Shown in pieces: positions 8,433 through 16,861 of a DNA stretch of 64,000 bases. How positions within the stretch are numbered: the first letter of the stretch is position 1; the number at the start of each line of letters is the position of its first letter. The stretch is from Streptomyces sp. TLI_146 (GTDB lineage Bacteria > Actinomycetota > Actinomycetes > Streptomycetales > Streptomycetaceae): assembly GCF_002846415.1 (NCBI RefSeq), contig NZ_PJMX01000001.1, positions 1,116,001 to 1,180,000 of the forward strand. The letters run 5' to 3'. Position numbers and translations under genes: made by a program. The notes under the pieces are model-generated. The model did no database searches. It had not been told where the DNA came from and saw only the letters and a list, made by a program, of their open reading frames with translations.

Positions 8433-9659
8433 GTGAGCAACCCCGTATCCGCGCGCGAAGCGGACGACGCCGGCCCCGGCACGGACGGGCGGGGCTGGCC
8501 CTTCGCCGTGGCCGCCTACGCGTTCGTCGTCGCGATGTGCGGCACGACGCTTCCCACCCCTCTGTACCGCATGTACCAGCGGGAGTTGGGGTTCTCCTCG
8601 TTCCTGGTGACGGTGATCTTCGCGGTGTACGCGGTCGGGGTCATCGTGGCGCTTCTCCTGCTGGGGCAGTTGTCGGACTCCGTGGGCCGACGGCCGGTTC
8701 TGCTGGCGGGGCTGGTGTTGTCGGCGCTGAGCGCGGTGTCGTTCCTCTTCGAGCGCGGGCTGCCGGAGCTCTTCGCGGGCCGGGTGCTGTCGGGGCTGTC
8801 CGCGGGCCTGTTCACGGGAACCGCGACCGCTGCCGTGGTGGAGCTCGCCCCTCGGCGGTGGGCCGGGTCCGCCACGCTGATCGCGACCGCGGCCAACATG
8901 GGCGGTCTGGGCAGCGGACCGCTGCTGGCGGGCCTGATCGCGCAGTACGCGTCGGATCCGCTCCACCAGGTGTTCATCGTGGACCTGACCCTCGTGGCGG
9001 CGGCCGTCGTCGGCGTCCTGCTGATCCCGGAGACGGTACGGGTCCGCGGCGGCGTATCGCGCCGCCCCCGAAGGTTGCACGTGCCGCCGTCGGTGCGCCC
9101 GGCCTTCGTCCCGGCGGCCATGGCGGGCTTCGCCGGGTTCGCCACCCTGGGCCTGTTCACCTCGGTGGCACCGAGCTTCCTCAGCGAGGTGGTGGGAGTG
9201 AGCGAACCCGCGGTCTCCGGCACGGTGGTCTTCACGGTCTTCGCCGCCTCGACGGCCGGTCAGCTGCTGATGGGACGTGTCGGTGTGCGCCGGGCGCTGC
9301 CGTGGGGCTGCGTGATCCTCGTCGCGGGCATGGCGCTGATCGCCTCCGCGCTGCTGACGGCCTCCCTGCCGCTGCTGGTGGTGGGGGCGCTCACCGCGGG
9401 CGCGGGCCAGGGCCTGTCGTTCCGGGCCGGGGTCACCGACGTGAGCATGCACAGCCCGCCGGAACGCCGCGCGGAGATCACCTCCGCGCTGTTCGTGGTG
9501 CTGTACGTGGCGATCTCGATCCCCGTGGTCGGCGTGGGAATCATGGCCGTCACGCTGGGCCTGCGGCAGTCGGGCCTGATCTTCAGCGGCTGCGTCGCGC
9601 TGCTGGCGGCCACCACGGCGGTGCTGTTGTGGGCGCGGCCGGTGGGGCGGGACGCCTGA
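8433..9659 (+). CDS. MFS transporter, probable exporter
   Basis: This 408-residue major facilitator has about 12 membrane segments. The loop between helices 2 and 3 has the family motif GQLSDSVGRRPVLLAG, and the second half has a weaker equivalent. The start is GTG at 8433. It is divergent from the cyclitol-type operon across about 230 bases, which must hold promoters for both, though no clear boxes were found there. Drug-efflux-like sequence plus location suggests export of the operon's product or self-protection. Import of a substrate is possible; the direction cannot be read from the sequence. Confidence 0.85.
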   Translation: MSNPVSAREADDAGPGTDGRGWPFAVAAYAFVVAMCGTTLPTPLYRMYQRELGFSSFLVTVIFAVYAVGVIVALLLLGQLSDSVGRRPVLLAGLVLSALSAVSFLFERGLPELFAGRVLSGLSAGLFTGTATAAVVELAPRRWAGSATLIATAANMGGLGSGPLLAGLIAQYASDPLHQVFIVDLTLVAAAVVGVLLIPETVRVRGGVSRRPRRLHVPPSVRPAFVPAAMAGFAGFATLGLFTSVAPSFLSEVVGVSEPAVSGTVVFTVFAASTAGQLLMGRVGVRRALPWGCVILVAGMALIASALLTASLPLLVVGALTAGAGQGLSFRAGVTDVSMHSPPERRAEITSALFVVLYVAISIPVVGVGIMAVTLGLRQSGLIFSGCVALLAATTAVLLWARPVGRDA

Positions 9660-9698
9660 GCGCCGGGCATCGGGGCGAAGACCGGCTCTCGGGACTCG

Positions 9699-10259
9699 CT
9701 ACGGCCCCAGCTGTCGCCCGCAGGCCTCCCGGGCCGCGCGGGAGAGCAGGCCGCCCGAGCGGGTGAACAGCCGGTGGAGCTGGGCGCCATGGCGCTCGGC
9801 GAGTTCGGCGTTGTGGGCCATCACATCGAGCTCGTTGGCGGCGGTGATCTCCAGGAACGCGCGCAAGTCGGTCTCGTCCGGCGTGTGTTCCGCGCCGGTG
9901 AAGCGATCCCGGAAGACCACCGGCTCGCCGCCGCCGAGCCGCGGGTACACCGCCCCGCGGTCGCAACTGGCGTACAGGTAGACGAGCGCCTCGGCCCTCT
10001 CACCGATCAGCTCGGCGAGCACGGCTCGTTCGGTGACCGGCAGCAGCGGCTCGTCGAAGCCGTCGGTTCCGTACGTCGCGTGGCACAGCCCCGCCGCCTG
10101 GATCCGGGAATCGGCTCCCCACTCGGCCAACAGGCCGCGTACCCGGGCGAGGTGCTCCAGGAGCGTGCCGCCCGGGTGGGGGATCCGCGCCGCGCCCCGG
10201 CCGCGCAGGAAGGCTTCTGCTCGTGACCACGAGGATGCGGTTCCAGGGCCGTCGGTCAT
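9699..10259 (-). CDS. DUF6817-like HD-fold protein
   Basis: This 186-residue cytoplasmic protein has a conserved opening segment HPGGTLLEHLARVRGLL, followed by AAGLCHATYGTDGF. The histidine/aspartate pattern resembles a diverged HD domain and matches proteins I recall as DUF6817. The start chosen is ATG at 10259; a longer reading to 10307 lacks a ribosome site. It converges tail to tail with the MFS gene over 39 bases. The function is unknown. Relatives are often annotated near small-molecule enzymes, but nothing here fixes a substrate. Confidence 0.6.
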   Translation of the reverse strand: MTDGPGTASSWSRAEAFLRGRGAARIPHPGGTLLEHLARVRGLLAEWGADSRIQAAGLCHATYGTDGFDEPLLPVTERAVLAELIGERAEALVYLYASCDRGAVYPRLGGGEPVVFRDRFTGAEHTPDETDLRAFLEITAANELDVMAHNAELAERHGAQLHRLFTRSGGLLSRAAREACGRQLGP

Positions 10260-10320
10260 GGTCACGAGTCTGGCACGTCGGTACCGGGATGCGGGCGTGC
10301 CCGGCACCCCGGTGACCCGC

Positions 10321-10785
10321 TCAACTCACCATCCCCGGCGTGAAGTAGTCGCGCAGATGAGCGATCTTCCCGTCGCGGACGCGGTAGATCTGGACCAGGG
10401 AGACGGTCTCGTCCGCCCCGTCCCCGTCCCCGTCCCCATCCCCGTCGAAGACCGTGTCGATCTCGGCGATGAACACCTCGGGATCGTCGGTGATGTGCAG
10501 CACGTACCGGGACTTCTCGATGTTCGGCACTCCCCCGTCACTCGACTGCCGCTCGTAGTACGCCGCCATCGTCCTGCGGATCTCCTGCCGCCCCTCCGTC
10601 CGCCTCGGGAAAGCCGCGTCCACGGGCACGAGCGGTGCCTCCAGGACTCCGTCCTCGGTAAACAGTTCGGCAAAGGCGTCGGCGTTACGCGTCAGCGCAC
10701 CGGCGTACACGCACTTCTGGAAGATTTCCTGTGGAGAAGCGGACACAGCAGGCTCCCGGGAGAGTAGAACGGACAGCAAGTCCAC
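10321..10785 (-). CDS. SnoaL/NTF2-like protein
   Basis: This 154-residue alpha+beta cone protein has the pattern of NTF2/SnoaL enzymes: an N-terminal helix pair, DAFAELFTEDGVLEAP, and the late strand ending IYRVRDGKIAHLRDYFTP. Members act as cyclases, isomerases or simple ligand binders. An unusual run of alternating Asp and Gly (five DG pairs) sits at the turn before the final strands and is encoded by a hexamer repeat. The gene stands alone on the minus strand. No partner is obvious. Confidence 0.78.
   Translation of the reverse strand: MDLLSVLLSREPAVSASPQEIFQKCVYAGALTRNADAFAELFTEDGVLEAPLVPVDAAFPRRTEGRQEIRRTMAAYYERQSSDGGVPNIEKSRYVLHITDDPEVFIAEIDTVFDGDGDGDGDGADETVSLVQIYRVRDGKIAHLRDYFTPGMVS
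10417..10446. repeat. In-frame hexamer tandem repeat
   Basis: About four and a half copies of CCCCGT (GGGGAC on the coding strand), one with a single change, encode the Asp-Gly run of the SnoaL-like protein. Length changes by one unit would keep frame and add or remove two residues in a surface turn. Confidence 0.8.
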
Positions 10786-11006
10786 CTCATCACAGGGGTG
10801 TTCAGCAGAGAGCGATTTCTGTCAGTGTTCGCCCGTGCGACCCCCGTGGAACCCCAGGAGGTGACGGGAGGCTCAGCCGGTGGTGTGGCCGCCCCGGGGC
10901 GGGAGGCGTCCGCGTTCGACTGCGGACGGGTGCCCGCAGACGAACAGGCCCGGTGTGGGGTAGATCAGAACTCAAGCCATTATCAAGCGGAAAGAGAAGC
11001 CCTCTT
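10786..11006. other. Intergenic region, possible leader hairpin
   Basis: This 221-base stretch between divergent genes has no convincing coding content. It holds a short perfect inverted repeat, CTGCGG at 10920-10925 and CCGCAG at 10934-10939, about 70 bases before the cupin start. Promoters for both flanking genes are expected here; no clear consensus boxes were found. Confidence 0.4.
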
Positions 11007-11606
11007 ATGACGCACATCGTCCTCCCCGGCCAGCGCCCCGAAGGCCGCCGCGGATTCGAGATCGTCCTCTCCAGCAAGATGACCGGCCAAGCGGCCTCCT
11101 GGGTGGAAACCCGCCAGGGCCCGGCCTGGTCGGGCCCTCCGCTGCACACCCACGCCGAGTCGACGGAGACCTACTACGTCGTGTCCGGCACCCTCTTGGT
11201 CCAGGTCGACGACGAGGTCGTGGAGCTGCGCCCGCGCGCCCTCGCCCACATCACCAGTGGCACGCGCCACACCTGGGCCACCCCGCCCGGTGAGGGCTGC
11301 CACTTCCTCACCCTTCACATGCCCGGCGGTTACGAGGACTACCACCCGACCGCCCTCCAGGCCGAGAAGGACAACGGCGGGCCCCTCACCCAGGAAGACC
11401 TTTTCAAGATCGCCGCCCGCTTCGACTGGCGCCCGGCGGGCGACACGCCGATGCGTCTCACCCCCGACGGCCGTCTCGTCCCCGCCTCCCAGGCCGACGA
11501 CGAGGCCTCCCGTCTGCGCGCGGAATGGCTGGCCGCGCAGGGCGAGAAGGCCGAGATCACCCCCATCCACGACCCGGGCTTCTACGTCACCAACCAGCCC
11601 GCGTAA
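11007..11606 (+). CDS. Cupin-domain protein
   Basis: This 199-residue protein has a single cupin domain in the first 115 residues: GPPLHTHAESTETYYVVSG supplies the HxH...E metal motif, and HITSGTRHTWATP the second-motif histidine. The C-terminal 80 residues are helical and charged (LRAEWLAAQGEKAEI). The start is ATG at 11007 after a purine-rich GGAAAGAGAAG. The fold is shared by quercetinase-like dioxygenases, small-molecule isomerases and ligand sensors; nothing in the neighbourhood selects between them. It appears monocistronic. Confidence 0.82.
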   Translation: MTHIVLPGQRPEGRRGFEIVLSSKMTGQAASWVETRQGPAWSGPPLHTHAESTETYYVVSGTLLVQVDDEVVELRPRALAHITSGTRHTWATPPGEGCHFLTLHMPGGYEDYHPTALQAEKDNGGPLTQEDLFKIAARFDWRPAGDTPMRLTPDGRLVPASQADDEASRLRAEWLAAQGEKAEITPIHDPGFYVTNQPA

Positions 11607-11789
11607 CCCGCGGCGCACCGCAGACGCCAGGGGCCTTCCCCGCTGGGCGCCGCTGCCGGGCGGGTGCGACGGTGCTGGAGACCGTCGCCCTCTGCCCAGC
11701 AGCCACAGCCCGGCTTGCTCGATCGTCCCCCGCGTCGCGGGGTGTCCGCAGCACGCGCCGTCCCGGCTCGGCTTCTCTCCCGGGCGGCG

Positions 11790-13001
11790 CTAGCCGCGCG
11801 GCGCCGCCAGTGAGCTCTCTCGCCGTGCGGCGGAGGTTGCGGGTGCCGTACCCCGCCGATCGCCACGCCGCATCCGTACGACATCCGGTATCAGCGTGAC
11901 GAGCGCGAGCACCGCCGTCCCCGCTCCCAGCCACAGCGGCGCCCGGAGGCCCTGGACCGCGATCGCCGCTCCGCCGAGCCCGGAGCCGAGCACCACGCCC
12001 AGCGTGATGAAGGACGAGTGGACGGTGTTGACGAGGGGGCGCGCGTTCGCCGTGCGCTGCACTCGGCTGATCATCGCCGGGTTGAGGGTGACGCCCACGA
12101 GCCCGATGCCCGTCATGGCGAGGACCGCGGGGACCTTGTGCTCCGCGAGCAGGGCGAAGGCGGTCAGGAACACGATGTTCAGGGCGAGCCCTGTCACCAG
12201 CACCGCGATGGTGCGGGAGTCGGCGAGTCGGGCGACGACCGCGTTGCCGGCCACCGTGGCGGCGCCGTACACGAGCAGGAGCAGCGGGACCGCGCCGTGC
12301 GAGAAGCCGGTGAGGTCGGTGAGGATCGGCGTGAAGTAGGAGAAGGCGGAGAAGGTCGCGCCGATGATGAGCGTCGAGGTCGACAGGACCAGCCAGAGCC
12401 TCGCGTTGCGGAAGACCGCGAGCTCCTCGCGGAACTCGCCCGCCCCGTCGGCGTGTTCGAGGGAGGGCACGGCGAGCGCCGTGGCCACGGCGGCGGCGAC
12501 GGTGACCACGCCGACGCCGACGAACCCGGCACGCCAGCCCCACTGCTGGCCGACGAGCGTGGAGAGGGGCAGCCCGAGGAGGGTGCCGACCATGAGGCCC
12601 TGCATGGCGACGCCGATGGCACGGCCGCGTACGTCCGGCGAGGTGATCTGGGCGACGACGGAGAGCGCGACGCCGAAGAAGGCGGCGGAGGCCGTGCCCG
12701 TGATGAGGCGGGCGGCGAGCATCACGCCGTAGCTCCTGGCGGTCGCGGCCAGGACGTTTCCGGCGAGGAAGACGGCGAACAGCGCCATGAGCGCCGTTTT
12801 GGGCCGCAGCCTGAGCACGGCGACGGTGGCGAAGGGCCCGCCGATGGCCATGGCGAGGGCGAAAGCCGTGATCAGATAGCCGACTTGGGCGATGCTGACG
12901 TGCAGGTCATCGGCGATCTGCGGCATGAGGCCGCCGACCAGGAACTCGCTGGTGACCATGGCGAAGATGCCGAACGCCATGAGGTGGACGGACTTGGGCA
13001 T
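11790..13001 (-). CDS. DHA1-family MFS efflux transporter
   Basis: This 403-residue, 12-helix major facilitator of the AraJ/sugar-efflux or chloramphenicol-resistance type opens with MAFGIFAMVTSEFLVGGLMP, typical of DHA1 exporters. RSYGVMLAARLITGTASAAFF matches the helix 4 motif. The start is ATG at 13001 after AGGGGGG; a longer reading to 13060 is less likely. The divergently arranged, upstream TetR gene at 13118 is its probable repressor. The likely role is drug or metabolite efflux. The C-terminal tail (last 25 residues) is hydrophilic and basic. Confidence 0.88.
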   Translation of the reverse strand: MPKSVHLMAFGIFAMVTSEFLVGGLMPQIADDLHVSIAQVGYLITAFALAMAIGGPFATVAVLRLRPKTALMALFAVFLAGNVLAATARSYGVMLAARLITGTASAAFFGVALSVVAQITSPDVRGRAIGVAMQGLMVGTLLGLPLSTLVGQQWGWRAGFVGVGVVTVAAAVATALAVPSLEHADGAGEFREELAVFRNARLWLVLSTSTLIIGATFSAFSYFTPILTDLTGFSHGAVPLLLLVYGAATVAGNAVVARLADSRTIAVLVTGLALNIVFLTAFALLAEHKVPAVLAMTGIGLVGVTLNPAMISRVQRTANARPLVNTVHSSFITLGVVLGSGLGGAAIAVQGLRAPLWLGAGTAVLALVTLIPDVVRMRRGDRRGTAPATSAARRESSLAAPRG

Positions 13002-13017
13002 GGAAAACAGCCCCCCT

Positions 13018-13043
13018 GTTCTGTATTGATCAGTCCAAAATTC
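13018..13043. promoter_or_regulatory. Candidate TetR operator before the MFS gene
   Basis: GTATTGATCAGTCCAAAAT (13023-13041) contains an imperfect dyad around TGATCA. It shares GATCA and CCAAAA/TTTTGG elements with the site in front of the tetR gene. It lies 16 to 42 bases before the MFS start, a good position for repression. Confidence 0.45.
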
Positions 13044-13117
13044 GGGCATGGTGAAGGGCATGGCACATACCGACCGCGTACGAGGAGTGCGCCCCCGGCG
13101 GGAACGGCAGTGGGCGG

Positions 13118-13717
13118 TCAGCGGGCGAGCGCGTCGGCCCCGGCCACCATGATCTGCTCCAGCGCGGTGCGGTCGGCACCCGCCTGGGAGGCGATCCGCA
13201 TTCCGGCGATCACCGAGGTGAGATACCAGGCGAGCCCGGCCGGGTCGCGCGAGGAGCCGATGGACCCGTCCCGCTGCCCCTCCTCGATCACGGCACGGAA
13301 GGCGCCCAACCGCCGCTCCAGGTCCTTGGCGAGGAGCCGGGCGACCTCGGGATCGGTCTCCGAGACCGGCTCGGTGTAGGTGTTGACCGTGAAGCAGCCG
13401 ACGGCCCGTCCGAGTTCGCGGTTCTCCATCTCCCCTTCGAGGAGCATCGCGAACAGGGCCCGGATCCGCTCCAGGCCACTGCTCCCCGCCTCGTCGAGGA
13501 CGGCGACCTGACGGTCCGTCATGGTGTCGATGTAGTGGGTCAGCGCGCGCCGGAAGAGGTGGTCCTTCGAGGTGAAGGTGTTGTAGATGCTGCTCCGGCC
13601 CAGGCCGGTGGCCTCGCACAGGTCCTGTGTGGAAGTGGCTTCGTAGCCCTTCGCCCAGAAGGCCTGGCAGGCCGCAGCCACCGCCTGCCGCTCGTCGAAC
13701 TGCCGTGGTCGCCCCAT
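13118..13717 (-). CDS. TetR-family transcriptional repressor
   Basis: This 199-residue repressor has an N-terminal helix-turn-helix: MGRPRQFDERQAVAAACQAF, then TSTQDLCEATGLGRSSIYNT. The C-terminal domain resembles the AcrR/YxaF group with a CFTVN segment. It lies immediately upstream of the MFS exporter on the same strand, 116 bases apart, so it probably controls both itself and the exporter in response to an exported ligand. Candidate operators lie before each gene. Confidence 0.92.
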   Translation of the reverse strand: MGRPRQFDERQAVAAACQAFWAKGYEATSTQDLCEATGLGRSSIYNTFTSKDHLFRRALTHYIDTMTDRQVAVLDEAGSSGLERIRALFAMLLEGEMENRELGRAVGCFTVNTYTEPVSETDPEVARLLAKDLERRLGAFRAVIEEGQRDGSIGSSRDPAGLAWYLTSVIAGMRIASQAGADRTALEQIMVAGADALAR

Positions 13718-13734
13718 GAACAGGACACTAACAC

Positions 13735-13758
13735 GTTTTGGAACGAGCAGATCAAAAC
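13735..13758. promoter_or_regulatory. Candidate TetR autoregulatory operator
   Basis: This perfect inverted repeat, GTTTTG (13735-13740) and CAAAAC (13753-13758) around 12 bases, lies 18 bases before the tetR start. TTTTGG and GATCA elements recur in the site before the MFS gene, supporting one shared regulator. Confidence 0.5.
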
Positions 13759-13827
13759 AGGGGACGCCAATCGTCCGCCCCGGGCCGTGCTCGGTACTGC
13801 CCGGGGCGGACGGCTCGGGTCCTGCCG

Positions 13828-15588
13828 TCAGATGCGGTGGACCGTGTGCAGCTTCTTGGCGTACGTGCCCGTGCCGTCCAGCAGCGAGGCGCCGCCGAGG
13901 TCCGACATGGTGGGGCCGTTGCCCGTCTTGCGGCTGGACAGGAAGCGGCGCTTGCCGTCCGCGTCCGCGCCCAGGTAGATGCCGACGTGGTCCACCGTCA
14001 CGGTCGGGTTGTCGTCGCCCGAGTCGGCGTTGAACAGCACCAGGTCACCGGGCTGGAGCAGCGTCGCCGCGGGCGGGTTGGTCCCGTCGGTCTGGTCGAT
14101 GCGCACACCGGGCGCGTAGTCGACCATGTGCCGGGACTTGCGCGGGATGCGCGTACGGGAGGTGTCCTCGCCCGCCGCCATCGGTACGCCCATGTGGTAG
14201 CCGTACACCATGCGCGTATAGCCGGAGCAGTCGAGGTTGCCGACCTGCTTGCTGGACGGGCCGGTGTAGGTGCCGTCGGGGAAGGTCCAGCCGGTGTTCA
14301 TGTACTCGTGGAAGTCGGCGCCCTCGTAGCGGTAGCCCTGCGGGTCGAGGTAGCCGTACCCGGCCTGGCCCAGGACCTGCTTGTCCTTGGTGGGGGCGGA
14401 ACCGCTGACCACGGCGGGTGCGTCGGCGAGGAACATCGCCGCGTACGCGAGGACGTCCGGGGCCGTCGAGCCCGCCCAGGCGCGGATGGTCTTCTCCAGC
14501 TCCGGCGTCCAGTTCCCGTCGAAGGGCTCGGGCAGCACCCGCACCCAGTCGCCGTGGGTGACGCTCGGCGGCGCGGCCCAGGTGGACTGGTCCACCTGGA
14601 AGCGGCTGACGACGAGCTTGACCGGCAGGTTGGTGCAGCCGTCGTTGGCCAGCGCGCGCAGGCCGACCCGGCCCTTGCCGAAGGTGGAGTCGCTGACGTC
14701 GACGGTCCAGGCGGCCGGTTCCGTGGAGCTGGTGCGCCAGGCCTTGACCTGGATGCGGGTGCCCTCGCGGCGCACCCGGATCGTCCAGTCGGTGCCCGCG
14801 GTCACGCCCGTGGCCAGGGTGACGGCGGACGTGCCCGGCAGCAGGTCGACCTTGTCGGCGACCTCCTTCTCGACGCGCAGTTCGACCGCGCCGGTCGTCA
14901 GGAAGGACAGCCGGGCCCGGTAGTTGTTGCTGGTGTCCTGGTAGCCGAAGGACAGCGCGTAGGAGCACGCCTGGCCGGTGGGCACCTTGTCGAAGTGCGC
15001 CACCGACCGCACGTCGAAGTCCGTGATCTCACCGTCGCGCAGGGTGGCGTGACGGCTGGCGAAGTCGGTGGTGAGGCTGATGACACCGGCGCCGGGCACG
15101 ACCGAGTAGTCGGTGTCGGCGGGCCCGAGCGTCGACCAGCTGCCGCCGCCCGGGGAGGTGCCCCAGTACGAGCGCTCGGCCACGGGCAGCGACAGGTCCG
15201 GCAGGGTGCGGCCGAAGTCGTCCACGAAGGGCTTCTTGTTCTCCGTGAACGTGCGCTGCGGGCCGGGCAGCACGACGGTACGGGCGCCGGTGGTCAGCAG
15301 GGCGACGCGCTTGCCGCCGGAGGTGACCTCGGTACGGGACGGGGTGCCCGACAGCACCGCGGTGGTGAGCGGGGTGTTCAGCGTCAGCTGGCTGAAGTAC
15401 GAGGCGTTCAGCGGCGGCAGCGTGACGGAGGAGCGCGGCGAGGTCAGACCGGCGGGCGCCGCGAGGGACCCGGAGGAACCGGCGGAGACGGCGGCACGCG
15501 CCGGGGCGGCGGCCAGGCCGCTGAGCGGGACGGTGGCAGCCGAGGCCGCGAAGACGGCGAGCAGGCTGCGCCTGGAGGTGTGGGACAT
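13828..15588 (-). CDS. Secreted C40 (NlpC/P60) cell-wall hydrolase-like protein
   Basis: This 586-residue exported protein carries a twin-arginine-like signal (SHTSRRSLLAVFAASAAT, then ALA-type cleavage near ARAAVS). Residues of about 90-400 are beta-rich and lectin-like (LSFGYQDTSNNYRARLSF; WTVDVSDSTFGKGRVGLRAL), resembling a concanavalin-type domain. The C-terminal NlpC/P60 domain has catalytic C454 in NLDCSGYTRMVYGYHMG and H534 in VDHVGIYLG. Such enzymes cut peptidoglycan stem peptides. The large lectin-like insert suggests glycan targeting. The start could be 15588, 15597 or 15600. It is followed upstream by a lipoprotein gene on the same strand. Confidence 0.82.
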   Translation of the reverse strand: MSHTSRRSLLAVFAASAATVPLSGLAAAPARAAVSAGSSGSLAAPAGLTSPRSSVTLPPLNASYFSQLTLNTPLTTAVLSGTPSRTEVTSGGKRVALLTTGARTVVLPGPQRTFTENKKPFVDDFGRTLPDLSLPVAERSYWGTSPGGGSWSTLGPADTDYSVVPGAGVISLTTDFASRHATLRDGEITDFDVRSVAHFDKVPTGQACSYALSFGYQDTSNNYRARLSFLTTGAVELRVEKEVADKVDLLPGTSAVTLATGVTAGTDWTIRVRREGTRIQVKAWRTSSTEPAAWTVDVSDSTFGKGRVGLRALANDGCTNLPVKLVVSRFQVDQSTWAAPPSVTHGDWVRVLPEPFDGNWTPELEKTIRAWAGSTAPDVLAYAAMFLADAPAVVSGSAPTKDKQVLGQAGYGYLDPQGYRYEGADFHEYMNTGWTFPDGTYTGPSSKQVGNLDCSGYTRMVYGYHMGVPMAAGEDTSRTRIPRKSRHMVDYAPGVRIDQTDGTNPPAATLLQPGDLVLFNADSGDDNPTVTVDHVGIYLGADADGKRRFLSSRKTGNGPTMSDLGGASLLDGTGTYAKKLHTVHRI

Positions 15589-15703
15589 GCGGGTCATCAT
15601 GAGGCAGCGCACGGTGACAGCTGACACCGGGCCCCACCGGCGTCCGATGTGACCGGCTCGTGGGTTTGTGTGCACCCTGTGGAGGTCGAGGGCGGGGCCG
15701 CGG

Positions 15704-16651
15704 CTACTCCCCCGTCGAAGGCGACGGGCGGCCGGGCCTGCCCCCGCCGAGGCTGTCGGTCGGCGTCGGGCGGGCGGCCTGGTCCTTCGTCCAGGGGCCG
15801 ACACCCAGCCTTCCCGTGGTGCCGAGGTCGAGCTCCGGGGTCACGATGGCGGTCGGGGAGCCGGGTTTCACCGTCACCCTTACGTACGGGATGTTCACGG
15901 GTGTGCCGGATTCGGTGGTGTTGCGCCACATCAGCGAGGCGGACGCCGTTTCGCCCGGCCGCAGGGTCACCGGCCGCGGCGGTGTCTCGGGGCCACCGGC
16001 AGGGGAGATCGCCCCGGTGCCGTCGAGGATCCGTACGCCGGTCACCGGGCGCCGCCCCTCGTCGAGGAGCTGGAGGCGCGGGTAGCCGTCGGTTCGGACG
16101 ACTCCCGTCCCGCAGTTGGTCAGGTGCATTCCCACGACGCGGAGGCCCATCGCGGCATCGCCCTCGTCCGTCGTGACGCGCATCCCCGAAGGCGGGCACT
16201 TCGCCGAGGTCTCGGAGGCCTCGTCCGCCGGGATCGCCCGCACCTTGCCGATGCGCACGCGCGCACCGGCGTCGGGGACATCTCCCAGCGGGACGGTGTC
16301 CTGGACGGTCCGGCCCGGTGGCACGGACGCGACCGTCCGGCGCGGGTTGGAGACGACTTCCCCGGCACCGTTCAGAACCTGGAAGGAGACCGTGTACGAG
16401 AACGGCTCGGTCTCCGCGTTGGTGATCTGGAACTTCGTCCGCGCACCGGCGGACGGCCCGCAGTCCTGGCCGAGGATCGTCACACCGTCCCGCTTCAGCT
16501 CGGCGGGTTCACCGACGGGCGGACGGGAGGCACACGTCGGCGAACCGGACGCGGCGCGGGAGCCGGAGGCGGCGTCCTGCGATCCGCATCCGGCGACCAG
16601 GACAGTGCTCGCGGCGAGGGCGCAGACGGCGAGGAGAGTGGCGGGACGCAT
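15704..16651 (-). CDS. Lipoprotein with DUF4232-like domain
   Basis: This 315-residue lipoprotein has a signal ending in a lipobox, VLVAGC, with the modified cysteine at C22. The body has two related beta-sandwich-like segments; the second, starting GMHLTNCGTGVVRTDGYPRL and reaching LRPGETASASLMWRN, resembles DUF4232. It should be anchored on the outer face of the membrane. It lies 115 bases upstream of the C40 gene on the same strand, so they may be co-transcribed. The function is unknown. Confidence 0.78.
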   Translation of the reverse strand: MRPATLLAVCALAASTVLVAGCGSQDAASGSRAASGSPTCASRPPVGEPAELKRDGVTILGQDCGPSAGARTKFQITNAETEPFSYTVSFQVLNGAGEVVSNPRRTVASVPPGRTVQDTVPLGDVPDAGARVRIGKVRAIPADEASETSAKCPPSGMRVTTDEGDAAMGLRVVGMHLTNCGTGVVRTDGYPRLQLLDEGRRPVTGVRILDGTGAISPAGGPETPPRPVTLRPGETASASLMWRNTTESGTPVNIPYVRVTVKPGSPTAIVTPELDLGTTGRLGVGPWTKDQAARPTPTDSLGGGRPGRPSPSTGE

Positions 16652-16861
16652 GCGCTCACTCCATCAGGGAGCCGATCACCCGGCAATGAGGAAGGCCACA
16701 TGCTTGGTCACACTCCTGATACAGCGTCACCCCGCCGCGGCGAGGTGGCCGCGCACATCGTCAGTGGCCGGTGACCACCTTCACCATCACCACGCCCAGG
16801 CCGATGGCCGCTTCCGCCACTCCCGCGATCGCGCGGCAGGGGCCACGACACCCCGCACCGC

